The notes: generated from the letters alone by a model not told the origin. 64,000 nucleotides of DNA from Bradyrhizobium sp. 139 (GCF_023074175.1 NZ_JADPKS010000038.1:55618-119617); one strand, 5' to 3'. Shown: positions 8,261 to 17,325, numbered from the stretch's first letter. Translations and numbers: made by a program.

Positions 8261-9106
8261 ATGTTCAAACGAGTGGATTGCGCGCAGTTCATTGCGAATT
8301 CGAGGCAATTGTCGCGTGGCGAATTCTTCGCGGGGCTATTCGCTCTCGGTTGTGTAAGCGGCCTCACATCACGCATCATCCAATCAGTCAACCGGCTTGG
8401 ATGGGCGGAGGCGCTTTTCAACACCTTCGGGATTAGCATAATTGTGTGGATCTCATGTGCCGCCGGGGTATCTCTTGTTCTCCGAGACCGAACGTTTGGG
8501 GTGCGTCCGTCAGAGCTGGCCATGGGGGCAGGTTTTGTCTTTCTGGTCATTCTTCCGATCGGAGCCCTGAGCTGGCTCGCGGTAACCGCTCTTAGTCTCT
8601 ACATTATTGTCTCCGCCAATGTCGGCTCATCTCGACGGGGCGCTTTCATATTACTGGCTACCACCGTGCCCATGCTTTGGAGCCGATTGCTTTTTCAGTT
8701 TTTTGCCAATCTGATATTGCAAATCGACGCATCACTCGTTGGTTGGATATTGGGCACTCACCGGACCGGGGACATCGTGGAATTTGCTGACGGATCCGGA
8801 GTTCTTGTAATCTGGCCAGCTTGTTCTTCGCTTGCGAACGTGTCTCTTGCAGTCCTGTGTTGGACTACCGTGAGCCAATTGGTGGGCACCAGGAATTCCG
8901 CTTACGATCTGTTGTGGTGCCTTTTGGCCTGCATTTCAGTAATAGCAGTGAACGTCGCGCGGATAAGTTTGATGGGTTTGAGCCAATGGCATTACACGAC
9001 AGTCCATGGACCATGGGGAGATGCCGTCGGCAACACAATCATACTCGGCCTGATAGTCGGCTTCAGTGTTCTTGGGGTGAGGCGTGAACTATTCCGGCGC
9101 ATTTAG
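8261..9106 (+). CDS. Exosortase/archaeosortase-family transmembrane transpeptidase
   Basis: This 281-residue protein has about seven to eight hydrophobic segments. The conserved exosortase triad is visible: Cys188 in WPACSSLANVSL, Arg234 in NVARISLMG, and a His (His244 or His249) in the HYTTVHGPWGDAVGN loop. These enzymes cleave a C-terminal sorting signal at the membrane and pass the protein to an acceptor. The start at 8261 has no strong ribosome binding site; a later start near residue 18 is possible. It overlaps the following gene by 23 bases. The pairing with one short substrate suggests a dedicated system rather than one serving many PEP-CTERM proteins. Confidence 0.72.
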   Translation: MFKRVDCAQFIANSRQLSRGEFFAGLFALGCVSGLTSRIIQSVNRLGWAEALFNTFGISIIVWISCAAGVSLVLRDRTFGVRPSELAMGAGFVFLVILPIGALSWLAVTALSLYIIVSANVGSSRRGAFILLATTVPMLWSRLLFQFFANLILQIDASLVGWILGTHRTGDIVEFADGSGVLVIWPACSSLANVSLAVLCWTTVSQLVGTRNSAYDLLWCLLACISVIAVNVARISLMGLSQWHYTTVHGPWGDAVGNTIILGLIVGFSVLGVRRELFRRI

Positions 9107-9572
9107 GTGGTCTATCGCTGCCGTGCTTTTGCTGACAATTGGATGGAAGATCGCAAGCCAGCCCGAAACTCAGCACTATTTGAAGGCCGACCTTATCAAA
9201 TTCTTTGAACGCAACCACTTCAATGTCGTCGTGACCGACGAGGTTGTGAATTACACGCCGATTATCCGGGCGACCAGAGCCTCGTGCCATCTGCAGATCG
9301 CAACACTTATTCCCGATGGCTCGAACACGGATCTCATTCGGCATCTCGCTGCAGGTACAGATCGTTCGTTCGTCGTCTTTCGCGGCACGGTGTACGCTCA
9401 ACAGCCCGTATTCTGGACAGTACTCGATTATTTTTGGTCCAAATTTCTTCGCGAGCTTGGATTGATTGAGCACATTACGCCCGTCATTAGCGTAGCGGTG
9501 AACTCATCCTGCAATGGCGAAGGACTTCCGTGGGGTGAGCTAGAAAGGGGTTTCAGGAGAGACCCGCGCTGA
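9084..9572 (+). CDS. Exosortase-associated single-TM protein
   Basis: The GTG at 9084 lies inside the end of the exosortase gene and is preceded by GGGGTGAGG, so the two are translationally coupled. The protein (162 residues) has one N-terminal TM helix (about residues 8-24) and an extracytoplasmic domain with the motif FFERNHFNVVVTDEVVNYTPIIRA and three Cys. Many exosortase operons carry a small membrane-anchored partner of this sort (compare EpsI-like or exosortase-fused domains), although I do not recognise a named family. Likely role: accessory factor for sorting, or for the acceptor polymer. Confidence 0.55.
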   Translation: MNYSGAFRWSIAAVLLLTIGWKIASQPETQHYLKADLIKFFERNHFNVVVTDEVVNYTPIIRATRASCHLQIATLIPDGSNTDLIRHLAAGTDRSFVVFRGTVYAQQPVFWTVLDYFWSKFLRELGLIEHITPVISVAVNSSCNGEGLPWGELERGFRRDPR

Positions 9573-9600
9573 ACGCCATTGATTACAACGAGGTGAGCTG

Positions 9601-9993
9601 ATGGCGGGTATTGGCCCCATCGCTTCAGTTGACGCATCGGACATGCGCGGGACTAAGGCCGAGGTTGCTTTGGCCAGCGTCACCTCGCGGGTTCCCGGCG
9701 ACGCCAAGATTCTCAAGGGCTCTGAGGTCAATCCGTTCAAGTCGGGATCAGGGTCCTGGGAGCGCACCGAGAGGGTGCTGAAGAACGTCGGCAAGACGCG
9801 CGAGCAGATCGAGAAGCTCAGCGACGTGCTGGCCACTACGATTCGGAACCTGCTGAAGCTCGGGATCATCAAGATCGTTGCATTTAATCTAAAGGATGAT
9901 TTCCATATTGGAGGAGGTGCTACATTCGGATCAGCGGGTAGCCTGCTCAGTCCCCTTCAACCTGGCCGACTAGTTGGTAAGGTTCGCGTTTGA
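9601..9993 (+). CDS. Hypothetical protein following the exosortase locus
   Basis: The ATG at 9601 follows GAGGTGAGC and lies 28 bases after the previous stop, so it may belong to the same transcript. The 130-residue product has a Gly/Ser-containing N terminus (MAGIGPIASVDASDMRG), a predicted amphipathic helix (ERTERVLKNVGKTREQIEKL, then SDVLATTIRNLLKLGI) and a C terminus that looks less orderly, which could mean a truncated gene. I do not recognise a family. Confidence 0.45.
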   Translation: MAGIGPIASVDASDMRGTKAEVALASVTSRVPGDAKILKGSEVNPFKSGSGSWERTERVLKNVGKTREQIEKLSDVLATTIRNLLKLGIIKIVAFNLKDDFHIGGGATFGSAGSLLSPLQPGRLVGKVRV

Positions 9994-10101
9994 ACTCTCC
10001 CGCGCCGTCATTACTGTGATTGGATTGCCAATTGCCTTTCCCGCCGCGCGGATGGTGTCGATGAACAGCTTCGCGGCCGGGTTCAAACCAATCGGACCAC
10101 C

Positions 10102-10536
10102 ATGTCCTCTAGCTCCAACGCCAGTATCGCCAAGAAAGCGCGCACGAAGGCTGAGGCGGATTTTGCTACCTGGCTCATGATGGCCAAGCTCGGTGGTTTC
10201 GATGACCTGCCGTCCAGCGCCCAAAGCTTTCTGACTAACTATCGAACTCGGCTCGAGACAATGAGCGAGGCCGAGTCCACGGCCGTAGCCGTTCGCGAGG
10301 TCTACAGCGCTTATTACAGCGAGATGGGAGGCGTAGGCGCAGCGCCGGAACCAAAGGCTCGGACGCCAACGACAGAGGGCAAAGTCGTGCGGTCCCAGAG
10401 ACCGCCTAGACCTCAACCCGGTCAATCGGCTGCGCGCCATTCGACGAGGCCAATGACCCGAAAATCCCTCCCGGCACTGCTGATTTTCGCGAGCATGGTG
10501 GCACTGGTTGTCGCATTCGGATTTCTAGCGCAGTAA
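10102..10536 (+). CDS. C-terminally anchored hypothetical membrane protein
   Basis: A 144-residue protein with a soluble helical N-terminal part (about residues 10-75), a Pro/Arg-rich linker (about 80-120) and one hydrophobic helix at the very C terminus (LPALLIFASMVALVVAFGFL), giving a tail-anchored layout. No family is recognised. It lies about 110 bases after the preceding gene, same strand. Confidence 0.5.
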   Translation: MSSSSNASIAKKARTKAEADFATWLMMAKLGGFDDLPSSAQSFLTNYRTRLETMSEAESTAVAVREVYSAYYSEMGGVGAAPEPKARTPTTEGKVVRSQRPPRPQPGQSAARHSTRPMTRKSLPALLIFASMVALVVAFGFLAQ

Positions 10537-10560
10537 GACCGCCCGCGGGTTGTGTGCGAC

Positions 10561-10597
10561 GTCCGCTTTTTCCCCGATAGCGACCCAAATAGCGGAC
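10561..10597. repeat. Intergenic inverted repeat
   Basis: GTCCGCT at 10561-10567 pairs with AGCGGAC at 10591-10597 around a 23-base centre containing CGACCC. It resembles the palindromic intergenic repeats of Bradyrhizobium relatives and may form a hairpin downstream of the plus-strand gene. Confidence 0.35.
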
Positions 10598-10743
10598 ATC
10601 GTGCACTTCGCATTTGGCCTAGAAGCGGAATTGGTAGAACATGTTCGACCAACATCAATGTCAGCGTCGGACATCCGCGACGACGGCTGTTTGAATAGTA
10701 TTTGGTTGCCTGCCGGTTACCCTCGAGCTTCTGACGCGGGCGG

Positions 10744-13700
10744 TTAGATCAGCTCTCTATCTTTCCGTGCTTCCCTCATCATGAACCTGGCTAGGGAATC
10801 TTCGGGAAACTCTTTCAGGATGTCATGATAGGCCGGCTCTGCGGCTGAAAAATCTCCTGCCTCGAACTTTTGCGAGGCAAGCCATGTCATTGCGCTCAGT
10901 TGCTCATCCCGATCGCGGACCCTCACGTCCGGATCGTGGCTCGTACGAAGAGCGAGCAGTTCATAGATCATGAACTCGGTCTTGCGGCCTTTCACCTGAA
11001 CCCGCTTGATCGGCCGCGCGAGTATATCGGCCTCCACCTGGTCGTAGATGCTGTCGCTGATGCAGATCGTGGTGCCAAACAGCTTGTTGATGCCTTCCAG
11101 GCGGGCAGCAACGTTCACGCCGTCCCCCAAGGCTGTATAGCTCAGCCGGTTCGAGGACCCGATATTGCCGACAAGGACGTTGGCGCAATTGAGCCCGATC
11201 CTGATCTGAATTCGCGGCCGTCCTTCCGCCTCCCAGGCATTGTTGACACGCTCCATGCGGCGTGCCGCCCGAACCGCAGCGGCGCAGGCGCGCAGAACGT
11301 GGTCGGGGCGCTGAACCGGGGCATTCCAGAACGCCATCACGCCATCGCCGATGAACTTATCGACAGTGCCGCCCTCTTGCGAGATCGCGGACGAGACCTC
11401 CTCGAGATAGGTCGATATCTGGACCAGCAGGTCGTCTGGCGCGAGCGTTTCGGAGTGGCTCGAAAAATTCTCCAGATCGGAAAAGAACACCGTCAGGAAC
11501 CGCGGCTCGACGCCAAGGGTCAGCGGAATGCCCGACTTGATGAGCTGCCGGACCACGTCGAGCGGAACGAAGGAGGAGAACGATTTCAGCGATGTTCGCA
11601 GCAGCGAAGCCGCCGATTCCAGCTTCGCGATTTCCTGGATATTCGATGGCGGACGCGCGGGCGTATCGAAATTGAGGCTTTCGATCGCCTGCAATTGCCG
11701 GGACACGTTTTCGACCGGGCGCGACAGCCGGCGTGAGGCGAAAAAGATGAAGAACAGCTCGACCAAGGTAAGACCGATGATCACGATCAACATCAATCGA
11801 TTTGTTTTCTTCAACGTGCCGACGAAATCGTCGACCGGCGTCAAGGTGATCACCTGCCAAGGCTGACCGAAGCCACCCGGGAAATTGGCGAAGGCCGCGA
11901 TATAATCCCCTCCGTTCGTCGGAGACTGGAAGGCGAAGCGGTCGTTGCCGGCATTGGCACGCTGGCGGTGAGCCTCACGCACATCGGGATCGTCGATATC
12001 GCTTAGTGTAGCGATTTTGAGCGCTCCGTTCTCGATGCGAACGCCTTTTTGCTTTTCCGGGAAGGCAATGATTTTGCCGTTGCTGCGGTCGGCGACGAAG
12101 GTGATGCTGCGCGCGCTGGCCCGATGCCTGTCGAGAAAGCGCGACAGAACATCGACGGTTATGTTGGCCGATGCGCAGCCAAGAAATTCAACGCCGCGGA
12201 AGATCGGAATCCGCAATGAAATGATGGGAAAGCCGGTATCGGGATTGATTGAAGGTTCGGTTACCGCAAGCGTGCGCGTCGTCTTTGCAAACTGATAGCC
12301 GGGCAACCTGCGAATGTCGGTGTCCGTGCCAACATCGTACTTGCCGACCTGGTTGGGCCATATGTCGAAAAATTTGCGATGGCGCACCCGTGAGAGCGCA
12401 TAGGTGATCGCATCGATGTAGCTTGCGTGCCAGTTCGCGGTCGCCGGAATTTTGGGATCAGCGCGGCGGCGATCCTCGTCAATACGGGTGACCACACGAT
12501 GATAGCCATCTTCGAAGCTGACATAGGCGGCGTCGATATATGCGCCCGAGGTCAGCGCGCGATACAGAAGGTCGCTGCTTTGTTCGGTACGGAAGTATCC
12601 GGGATCGGCTGAGGCCAGTTCAGCGAGAAAGCGCAGCGGGCTTTCGGTGTTCTCGATCAGATCCTGGGTGCGCTCAACGCCGGCCCGGCTGGTCTGCGCG
12701 ACCGCATCGTTGAGGATCGACACCATCCCGGCCGAGTTCTTGTTGTAATTATAGATCAGGATAAAAATGAGGACGGGAATGCTGAGGCCGATGAAGAGCA
12801 GTGACATGATCAGGCTTAGTCTCGGACGTCTCATCGTGACAAACCGCGGCAGCGCGCCCAATCGGGCTAATGTACCGCGCAGGGTGCGGCGACCTCGGTA
12901 GGCGACCAGCGCCGCAATCACCAATCCGGCCGTTACAAACAGCAGCACGATCAACCAGCGCCGCAGGCTGGCGCCATTTCCATCCCAGATCAGAGCCGCG
13001 GGTAGCTTATCATCGGCCAGCAACCCCAGTTGCCGATAGGTCGCGGCGATGCTTCGCCAGCGCGCAGGATCCTGTTCGCCGATCCGTGCCGGGTCGCGGC
13101 CGACCAATGCCTCCGTATGCTCGGCCTCGAACAGTAGGGCATCGCGGCTCTTTTTGTTCGAATAGCTCCGGATGATCAGATCGACCGTCGCGTCCTTGTT
13201 GGCGAGGGCATAAGCCCAACCTTTCAAGCTGGCCGCCGTGAATGCAGCGACCCGGTCCGGCTGAGCTTGCACCTCCGCTTCGGAGGTGCATAAATTATCG
13301 CCGTAAAAATCGATGCCGGATGCAGCGGGCTCAAAGGTACGATAGGCCGCGCCCAGCTGTTCAAGGACGAACGGCTCGCTGGTGCTGTAAGCAACCATCG
13401 CGTCGGCCCGGCCGGCTAGCAGGTCGCGCGGGTTTCCTTCGTGCGGGACCCGCAGCATCGATTGATAGTCCACCCCTTCGCGCTTCAACATCGCGGCGAT
13501 CTCGTCGCTTCCCGGCGTGTCCATCAGCGTACGGCCGCGCAACTCCGACAAGCTGCTGATATCGGCCCGGCGCGCGACCAGGATGACGGCCGGGGAACGC
13601 TGGAAGATGGCGGCCAGCACGACCAGCCGGCGGCCCGCCGCCCAATCACGCAGAACGCTGGCGGTGCAGACCCCGAAGTCAGCCTTGCCGCCGGCAACCG

Positions 13701-13935
13701 CCTCAGAGACATCGATACCGGGACCGCCCTCGCGGATGGTGACGTCGAGACCGGCGTCGCGATAGAAACCCTGCTCGAGCGCCTGATAGTAGCCCGCGAA
13801 CTGAAACTGGTGCTTCCATTTGAGTTGAAGGGATACCTGATCCAGCGCGGCGGCAGGATGCGAAGCGAGCAGGATCAGGCAAGCGGCCAGGACCAGCCGT
13901 TTCAGCAGAGCAAACTTCGGCCCACTCAGATTCAC
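10744..13935 (-). CDS. Periplasmic-binding / Cache / HAMP class III nucleotidyl cyclase
   Basis: This 1063-residue protein begins with GTG and a signal peptide. Residues about 30-320 are an NMT1/THI5-like periplasmic binding domain (LQLKWKHQFQFAGYYQALEQ). Two TM helices (near 330-350 and 376-398) lead into a periplasmic dCache-like sensor (about 400-690). A third TM, a HAMP segment and a C-terminal class III cyclase follow (about 790-990): metal-binding Asp residues in FFSDLENFS and FIGDGVMAFW, the adenine-selecting Lys before IGDG, and Asn/Arg in GVNVAARLE. It should make cAMP or cGMP in response to a periplasmic ligand. It lies downstream of the sulfatase on the same strand, behind a hairpin. 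Confidence 0.82.
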   Translation of the reverse strand: MNLSGPKFALLKRLVLAACLILLASHPAAALDQVSLQLKWKHQFQFAGYYQALEQGFYRDAGLDVTIREGGPGIDVSEAVAGGKADFGVCTASVLRDWAAGRRLVVLAAIFQRSPAVILVARRADISSLSELRGRTLMDTPGSDEIAAMLKREGVDYQSMLRVPHEGNPRDLLAGRADAMVAYSTSEPFVLEQLGAAYRTFEPAASGIDFYGDNLCTSEAEVQAQPDRVAAFTAASLKGWAYALANKDATVDLIIRSYSNKKSRDALLFEAEHTEALVGRDPARIGEQDPARWRSIAATYRQLGLLADDKLPAALIWDGNGASLRRWLIVLLFVTAGLVIAALVAYRGRRTLRGTLARLGALPRFVTMRRPRLSLIMSLLFIGLSIPVLIFILIYNYNKNSAGMVSILNDAVAQTSRAGVERTQDLIENTESPLRFLAELASADPGYFRTEQSSDLLYRALTSGAYIDAAYVSFEDGYHRVVTRIDEDRRRADPKIPATANWHASYIDAITYALSRVRHRKFFDIWPNQVGKYDVGTDTDIRRLPGYQFAKTTRTLAVTEPSINPDTGFPIISLRIPIFRGVEFLGCASANITVDVLSRFLDRHRASARSITFVADRSNGKIIAFPEKQKGVRIENGALKIATLSDIDDPDVREAHRQRANAGNDRFAFQSPTNGGDYIAAFANFPGGFGQPWQVITLTPVDDFVGTLKKTNRLMLIVIIGLTLVELFFIFFASRRLSRPVENVSRQLQAIESLNFDTPARPPSNIQEIAKLESAASLLRTSLKSFSSFVPLDVVRQLIKSGIPLTLGVEPRFLTVFFSDLENFSSHSETLAPDDLLVQISTYLEEVSSAISQEGGTVDKFIGDGVMAFWNAPVQRPDHVLRACAAAVRAARRMERVNNAWEAEGRPRIQIRIGLNCANVLVGNIGSSNRLSYTALGDGVNVAARLEGINKLFGTTICISDSIYDQVEADILARPIKRVQVKGRKTEFMIYELLALRTSHDPDVRVRDRDEQLSAMTWLASQKFEAGDFSAAEPAYHDILKEFPEDSLARFMMREARKDRELI

Positions 13936-14018
13936 AATTGCTTTTCCAGTTGTCTTGCTTCTTTCGTCAGCTGAAGAAACTTCGCTCGGTGCGCCATGCT
14001 AGCACGCGGCTTTGCATG

Positions 14019-14046
14019 GCGGGCACCCCGCTGTCGGGGTGCCCGC
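14019..14046 (-). terminator. Strong hairpin after the sulfatase gene
   Basis: A perfect 12-bp stem, GCGGGCACCCCG / CGGGGTGCCCGC, with a 4-base loop lies between the sulfatase stop and the cyclase start. No long T run follows, so it may act as an attenuator or mRNA-stabilising hairpin rather than a full terminator. Confidence 0.5.
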
Positions 14047-14073
14047 TAAACATTGGTCAAAACCTCGGCGGAC

Positions 14074-15783
14074 TTACTTGGCCATCGCCGCCCTGGCAGC
14101 CTCGATTTTCGCTTTCACGGCGTCGAGGTTGAAGCTCGCGCCCTTCTGCATCGGCGGAAACTCGATTGCGGTCTTCGCCAGCTTCTCCACGTGCTGCTGG
14201 ACAAACACGAAGCGCCAGAACTCATATTTGAACCACGAGAAGTACTCCTGCGACCCTGTTTTAGACCCATCACCGGGCCAGCCGGTACGCTCGAACGGAT
14301 CGAGGCGAAGGTTGGTCAGATAGGGCACGTCAACCTTCGTCTTGTCACCGAGCCAGCCGCCGGGCTGGTCGATGAACCGATACTTGTAGTCATCGATGCG
14401 CACGGCACCGAGCTCGCTTTCCCCGAAATAGAAAATTTCGTGGCGGTTCGAAGGCCCCTTGCCAGTGATCATGTCCATCTGATTATAGCCATCCAGATAA
14501 CATTTGTAGGTCTTGTCACCGATCTGTTTGCCCTTCTTCAGCTCTTCAGCGATGTTGGGGTTTCCTGCCGCCGCAAGGAAGGTCGGAAACCAATCCAGTC
14601 CAGAGATGATGCCGTTCTCGACCTTGCCGGCCGGCACCTTGCCGGGCCAGCGGATCATCGCCGGAGCGCGAAAGCCGCCTTCCATGACCGTGCCTTTGCT
14701 CTGCGCGAACGGCGTCTGTCCGCCATCGGGCCAGGTGAAGACCTCGGTGCCGTTGTCGGTGGTAAAGACGACGATAGTATTGTCATCGACGCCCATGTCC
14801 TTCAGCTTCTGCATCACGATGCCGACGTCGTCGTCGAGTTGTGCCATGCCGGCCTCGTGGATGGTCCAGCCGTTCTTGGAGTTTCGTAACGCTTGGTACT
14901 TCGGCGACAGATGCGTGACGATGTGCATGCGGGTCGGATTGAGCCACAGGAAGAACGGCTTGTTGTCGGCATTGGCCTTGTCGATGAACTTCAAGGCAAA
15001 GTCGCGGATCTCGTCGTCCACGGTTTCCATTCGCTTCGGATAAAGCGTTCCGGCGTCCTCGATCTTCTGTTTCCCAACTTTGCCCCAACGCGGATCGACA
15101 GTGGCGTCGTCGACGTTGGTTGCATACGAGTGGACCATGTTGCGTGGACCAACTGTATTCAGCAGCTCCTGCGGATAGGCGGGGTGCGCCGGGTCTTCCA
15201 TCGCATCGAGGTGATACAGGTAGCCGAAGAATTCATCGAAGCCGTGCACGGTCGGCAGAAATTCGTTTTTGTCGCCAAGGTGGTTCTTGCCGAACTGACC
15301 GGTGGCGTAACCCATCCCTTTCAGTGCGGCGGCAATGGTCACGGCCTCCGCCGGCAAGCCGGTGGGGGCGCCGGCCTGGCCAACTGTGGTCATACCTGTG
15401 CGGATCGGCAGCTCGCCGGTAATGAAGTTGGCGCGGCCTGCGGTGCAGCTCGCTTCCGCGTAGTAGTCGGTGAACAGCATGCCTTCGGCAGCGATCTTGT
15501 CGAGGTTCGGCGTCCGGCCGGCCATCATGCCGCGGTGGTAGGCACCGAGATTCCAAATGCCGATATCGTCGCCCATAATGACGACGATATTGGGCCGTTG
15601 TCCGGCCGGTGCGGGCGCCGGCGCCGTTTGCTGCGCTTGCGCGGCACTTGTCAGGCCGACGGCCGAGAGCGCCGAAGCCGCGATCAGAGAACTGCCGCTC
15701 AACAACAGATCGCGGCGTTTCAATCCTGCGCCGGTTGGCGCCGTGCTGGTTTCAGGCTTTTCTGAGATCTTATCGTTGCTCAT
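14074..15783 (-). CDS. Tat-exported arylsulfatase (formylglycine type)
   Basis: The start at 15783 follows AGGAAGAGGA and overlaps the upstream stop (ATGA). A twin-arginine signal (KRRDLLLSG, residues 22-30) ends near SAAQAQ. The mature enzyme opens with RPNIVVIMGDDIG, whose Asp pair binds Ca2+. The modified cysteine is Cys113 in CTAGR, a variant of the C-x-P-x-R sulfatase signature. Further landmarks are GKNHLG, MHIVTH and TTDNGTE. It hydrolyses sulfate esters in the periplasm, releasing sulfate. The activating enzyme is encoded immediately upstream, and the cyclase with a binding-protein domain lies downstream. Confidence 0.88.
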   Translation of the reverse strand: MSNDKISEKPETSTAPTGAGLKRRDLLLSGSSLIAASALSAVGLTSAAQAQQTAPAPAPAGQRPNIVVIMGDDIGIWNLGAYHRGMMAGRTPNLDKIAAEGMLFTDYYAEASCTAGRANFITGELPIRTGMTTVGQAGAPTGLPAEAVTIAAALKGMGYATGQFGKNHLGDKNEFLPTVHGFDEFFGYLYHLDAMEDPAHPAYPQELLNTVGPRNMVHSYATNVDDATVDPRWGKVGKQKIEDAGTLYPKRMETVDDEIRDFALKFIDKANADNKPFFLWLNPTRMHIVTHLSPKYQALRNSKNGWTIHEAGMAQLDDDVGIVMQKLKDMGVDDNTIVVFTTDNGTEVFTWPDGGQTPFAQSKGTVMEGGFRAPAMIRWPGKVPAGKVENGIISGLDWFPTFLAAAGNPNIAEELKKGKQIGDKTYKCYLDGYNQMDMITGKGPSNRHEIFYFGESELGAVRIDDYKYRFIDQPGGWLGDKTKVDVPYLTNLRLDPFERTGWPGDGSKTGSQEYFSWFKYEFWRFVFVQQHVEKLAKTAIEFPPMQKGASFNLDAVKAKIEAARAAMAK

Positions 15784-16790
15784 GACGTGATCCTCTTCCT
15801 GGTGATACACCTGAAGCCGACATGGCTTGCAGAAGTGTCGATCGGCTCTGCATGACGCGCGGCCGGACGATAGCGGCGACAGTAATTTGGCGCGCAGAGA
15901 TGCGAGCCACCTTTAAGCACCTTGCGTGGAAACCTGACGTTCGGTTGACGAGCGTCGTAGCTCGCGGTCTCAGGTCCCCCGCGCGGATTTTCCGGAATGC
16001 AGCACGCTTTGGGCGCATCGGCTTCATGCTTCTGCGAATACCAATCGGCCGTCCATTCCCAAACATTCCCAATCATGTCGTGCAAGCCGTAGCCGTTGGC
16101 GGGGAACGCGGTGACGGGCGAAGTGCGCTCGAAACCGTCAGCCGCCAGGTTCACGTGCGGGAAATTACCCTGCCAGGTGTTCGCCATGTGCTTGCCACCC
16201 GGCGTTTGCTCGTCGCCCCAAGCGAATTCCGCGCCGTCCAGTCCGCCGCGTGCGGCAAATTCCCATTCGGCCTCGGTCGGCAATTCCTTGCCGGCCCATT
16301 CGGCATAAGCTTCGACGTCCCGGTAGGCCACGTGAACAACCGGATGGTCGTCGAGCCCGCTGACGTTGCTGCCCGGACCATACGGACGACGCCAGTTGGC
16401 GCCGAATTTGAACGTCCACCATTGTCCCCAGTTGCACAGGTCCACAGCTTGCTTCGGCGGTGTGAAGACCAGCGAGCCGGCCTTGAGCATATTTGGCAAA
16501 GCACCTGGATAGTCTTTCGCGTCAGGTGCAATTTCGGCGAAGGTGACGTAGCCGGTCGCGTTAACGAACTTGCGGAATTGGCGATTGGTGACGGGTGTGC
16601 GGTCCATCCAGAATCCGTCCACCGTAACCTGATGGGCCGGTGCTTCCTCTGGATAATGCCGATCCGAACCCATGCGATAGGTGCCGCCTGGCACGTACAG
16701 CAATCCGTGATCCGCCGGACGTTCGAACGACTGTCCGCGGTCAGTCGACGATCTCATATTGACGAAATTCATCACGAACTTTCCGGCCAC
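15780..16790 (-). CDS. Formylglycine-generating enzyme (SUMF1 family)
   Basis: About 336 residues; the start may be GTG at 16790 or one of the ATGs shortly after. The protein shows the FGE-sulfatase fold: VPGGTYRMGS, DRTPVTNRQFRKFV, ELPTEAEWEFAARGG, GNVWEWTADWY and a C-terminal KGGSHLCAPNYCRRYRPAARH ending GFRC. The two cysteines in C-x4-C match the redox/copper-binding pair of known FGEs. It oxidises the sulfatase active-site cysteine to formylglycine. Four-base overlap with the sulfatase gene shows translational coupling, so this is a dedicated activase. Confidence 0.9.
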   Translation of the reverse strand: MAGKFVMNFVNMRSSTDRGQSFERPADHGLLYVPGGTYRMGSDRHYPEEAPAHQVTVDGFWMDRTPVTNRQFRKFVNATGYVTFAEIAPDAKDYPGALPNMLKAGSLVFTPPKQAVDLCNWGQWWTFKFGANWRRPYGPGSNVSGLDDHPVVHVAYRDVEAYAEWAGKELPTEAEWEFAARGGLDGAEFAWGDEQTPGGKHMANTWQGNFPHVNLAADGFERTSPVTAFPANGYGLHDMIGNVWEWTADWYSQKHEADAPKACCIPENPRGGPETASYDARQPNVRFPRKVLKGGSHLCAPNYCRRYRPAARHAEPIDTSASHVGFRCITRKRITS

Positions 16791-16881
16791 GCAACAGCTG
16801 CCTGCCTTGCTTCACTCATCACATTGGCCGAGAGCTGTTTCGCTGGCTATGCAGTTTCGGCAGAAACGCGGTCACGCCAAT

Positions 16882-17325
16882 TCAGTCAGAAACGTGCCGC
16901 AGCGTGGTCGATGGCATTTCTCCGAAGATGGTGCGGTTAGGTTACGGCGAAGCGCCCAAGCTCCAGGAATTGATGTTTTCGGGCAATCTCTGCGACGCTT
17001 GTCGTTGCTGGGTCGGCACGTCGCAATGCCGAGCGCGCCATGTTCAATCGTCGCAGCAAAAAGTACCGGGCAGGACTCATGCCCAAAACCTCGGTGCAGC
17101 ATACCCGCAACGTTCGCTCTGGCACGCCGATCGCCGAGCAAAGCGCGTGCATGTTCAGCTGCGTGCCACCATGCACCGTCAACGCGTCCTCGAACTGAAC
17201 CATGATATCGGCATGGTGCCGCTTGCTTTTCTGATTGCCGCCGCCGTCGGCCGTCAGGCAATTGACTAACGCGTGGAGCAACTCCTGCTCGAGCGCTCGT
17301 GCGACCTCCGGATTTTCGATTAGTT
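16882..17325 (-). pseudogene. AraC-family regulator, cut by an IS30 remnant and frameshifted
   Basis: The C-terminal HTH region is clear: NMHALCSAIGVPERTLRV, then LGMSPARYFLLRRLNMARSAL, then ATTSVAEIARKHQFLELGRFAV. One extra base after GRFAVT ends the frame early; shifting restores RTIFGEMPSTTLRHVSD to a stop at 16882-16884. The upstream side stops at about 17325, where IS30 sequence begins (LIENPEVARALEQELLHALV is the last AraC-like part), so the N-terminal effector domain is missing. Family members regulate metabolic genes, often next to their targets; here only the FGE-sulfatase operon is near. Confidence 0.7.

Noticed and set aside
10870..11736. Plus-strand frame of 288 codons
   Set aside because: Antisense to the cyclase domain; no independent support.
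14053..15765. Two plus-strand frames of about 278 and 290 codons
   Set aside because: Antisense to the sulfatase gene; no start signals or family motifs.
15822..16940. Plus-strand frame of about 372 codons
   Set aside because: Antisense shadow of the FGE gene, whose catalytic motifs are unmistakable.
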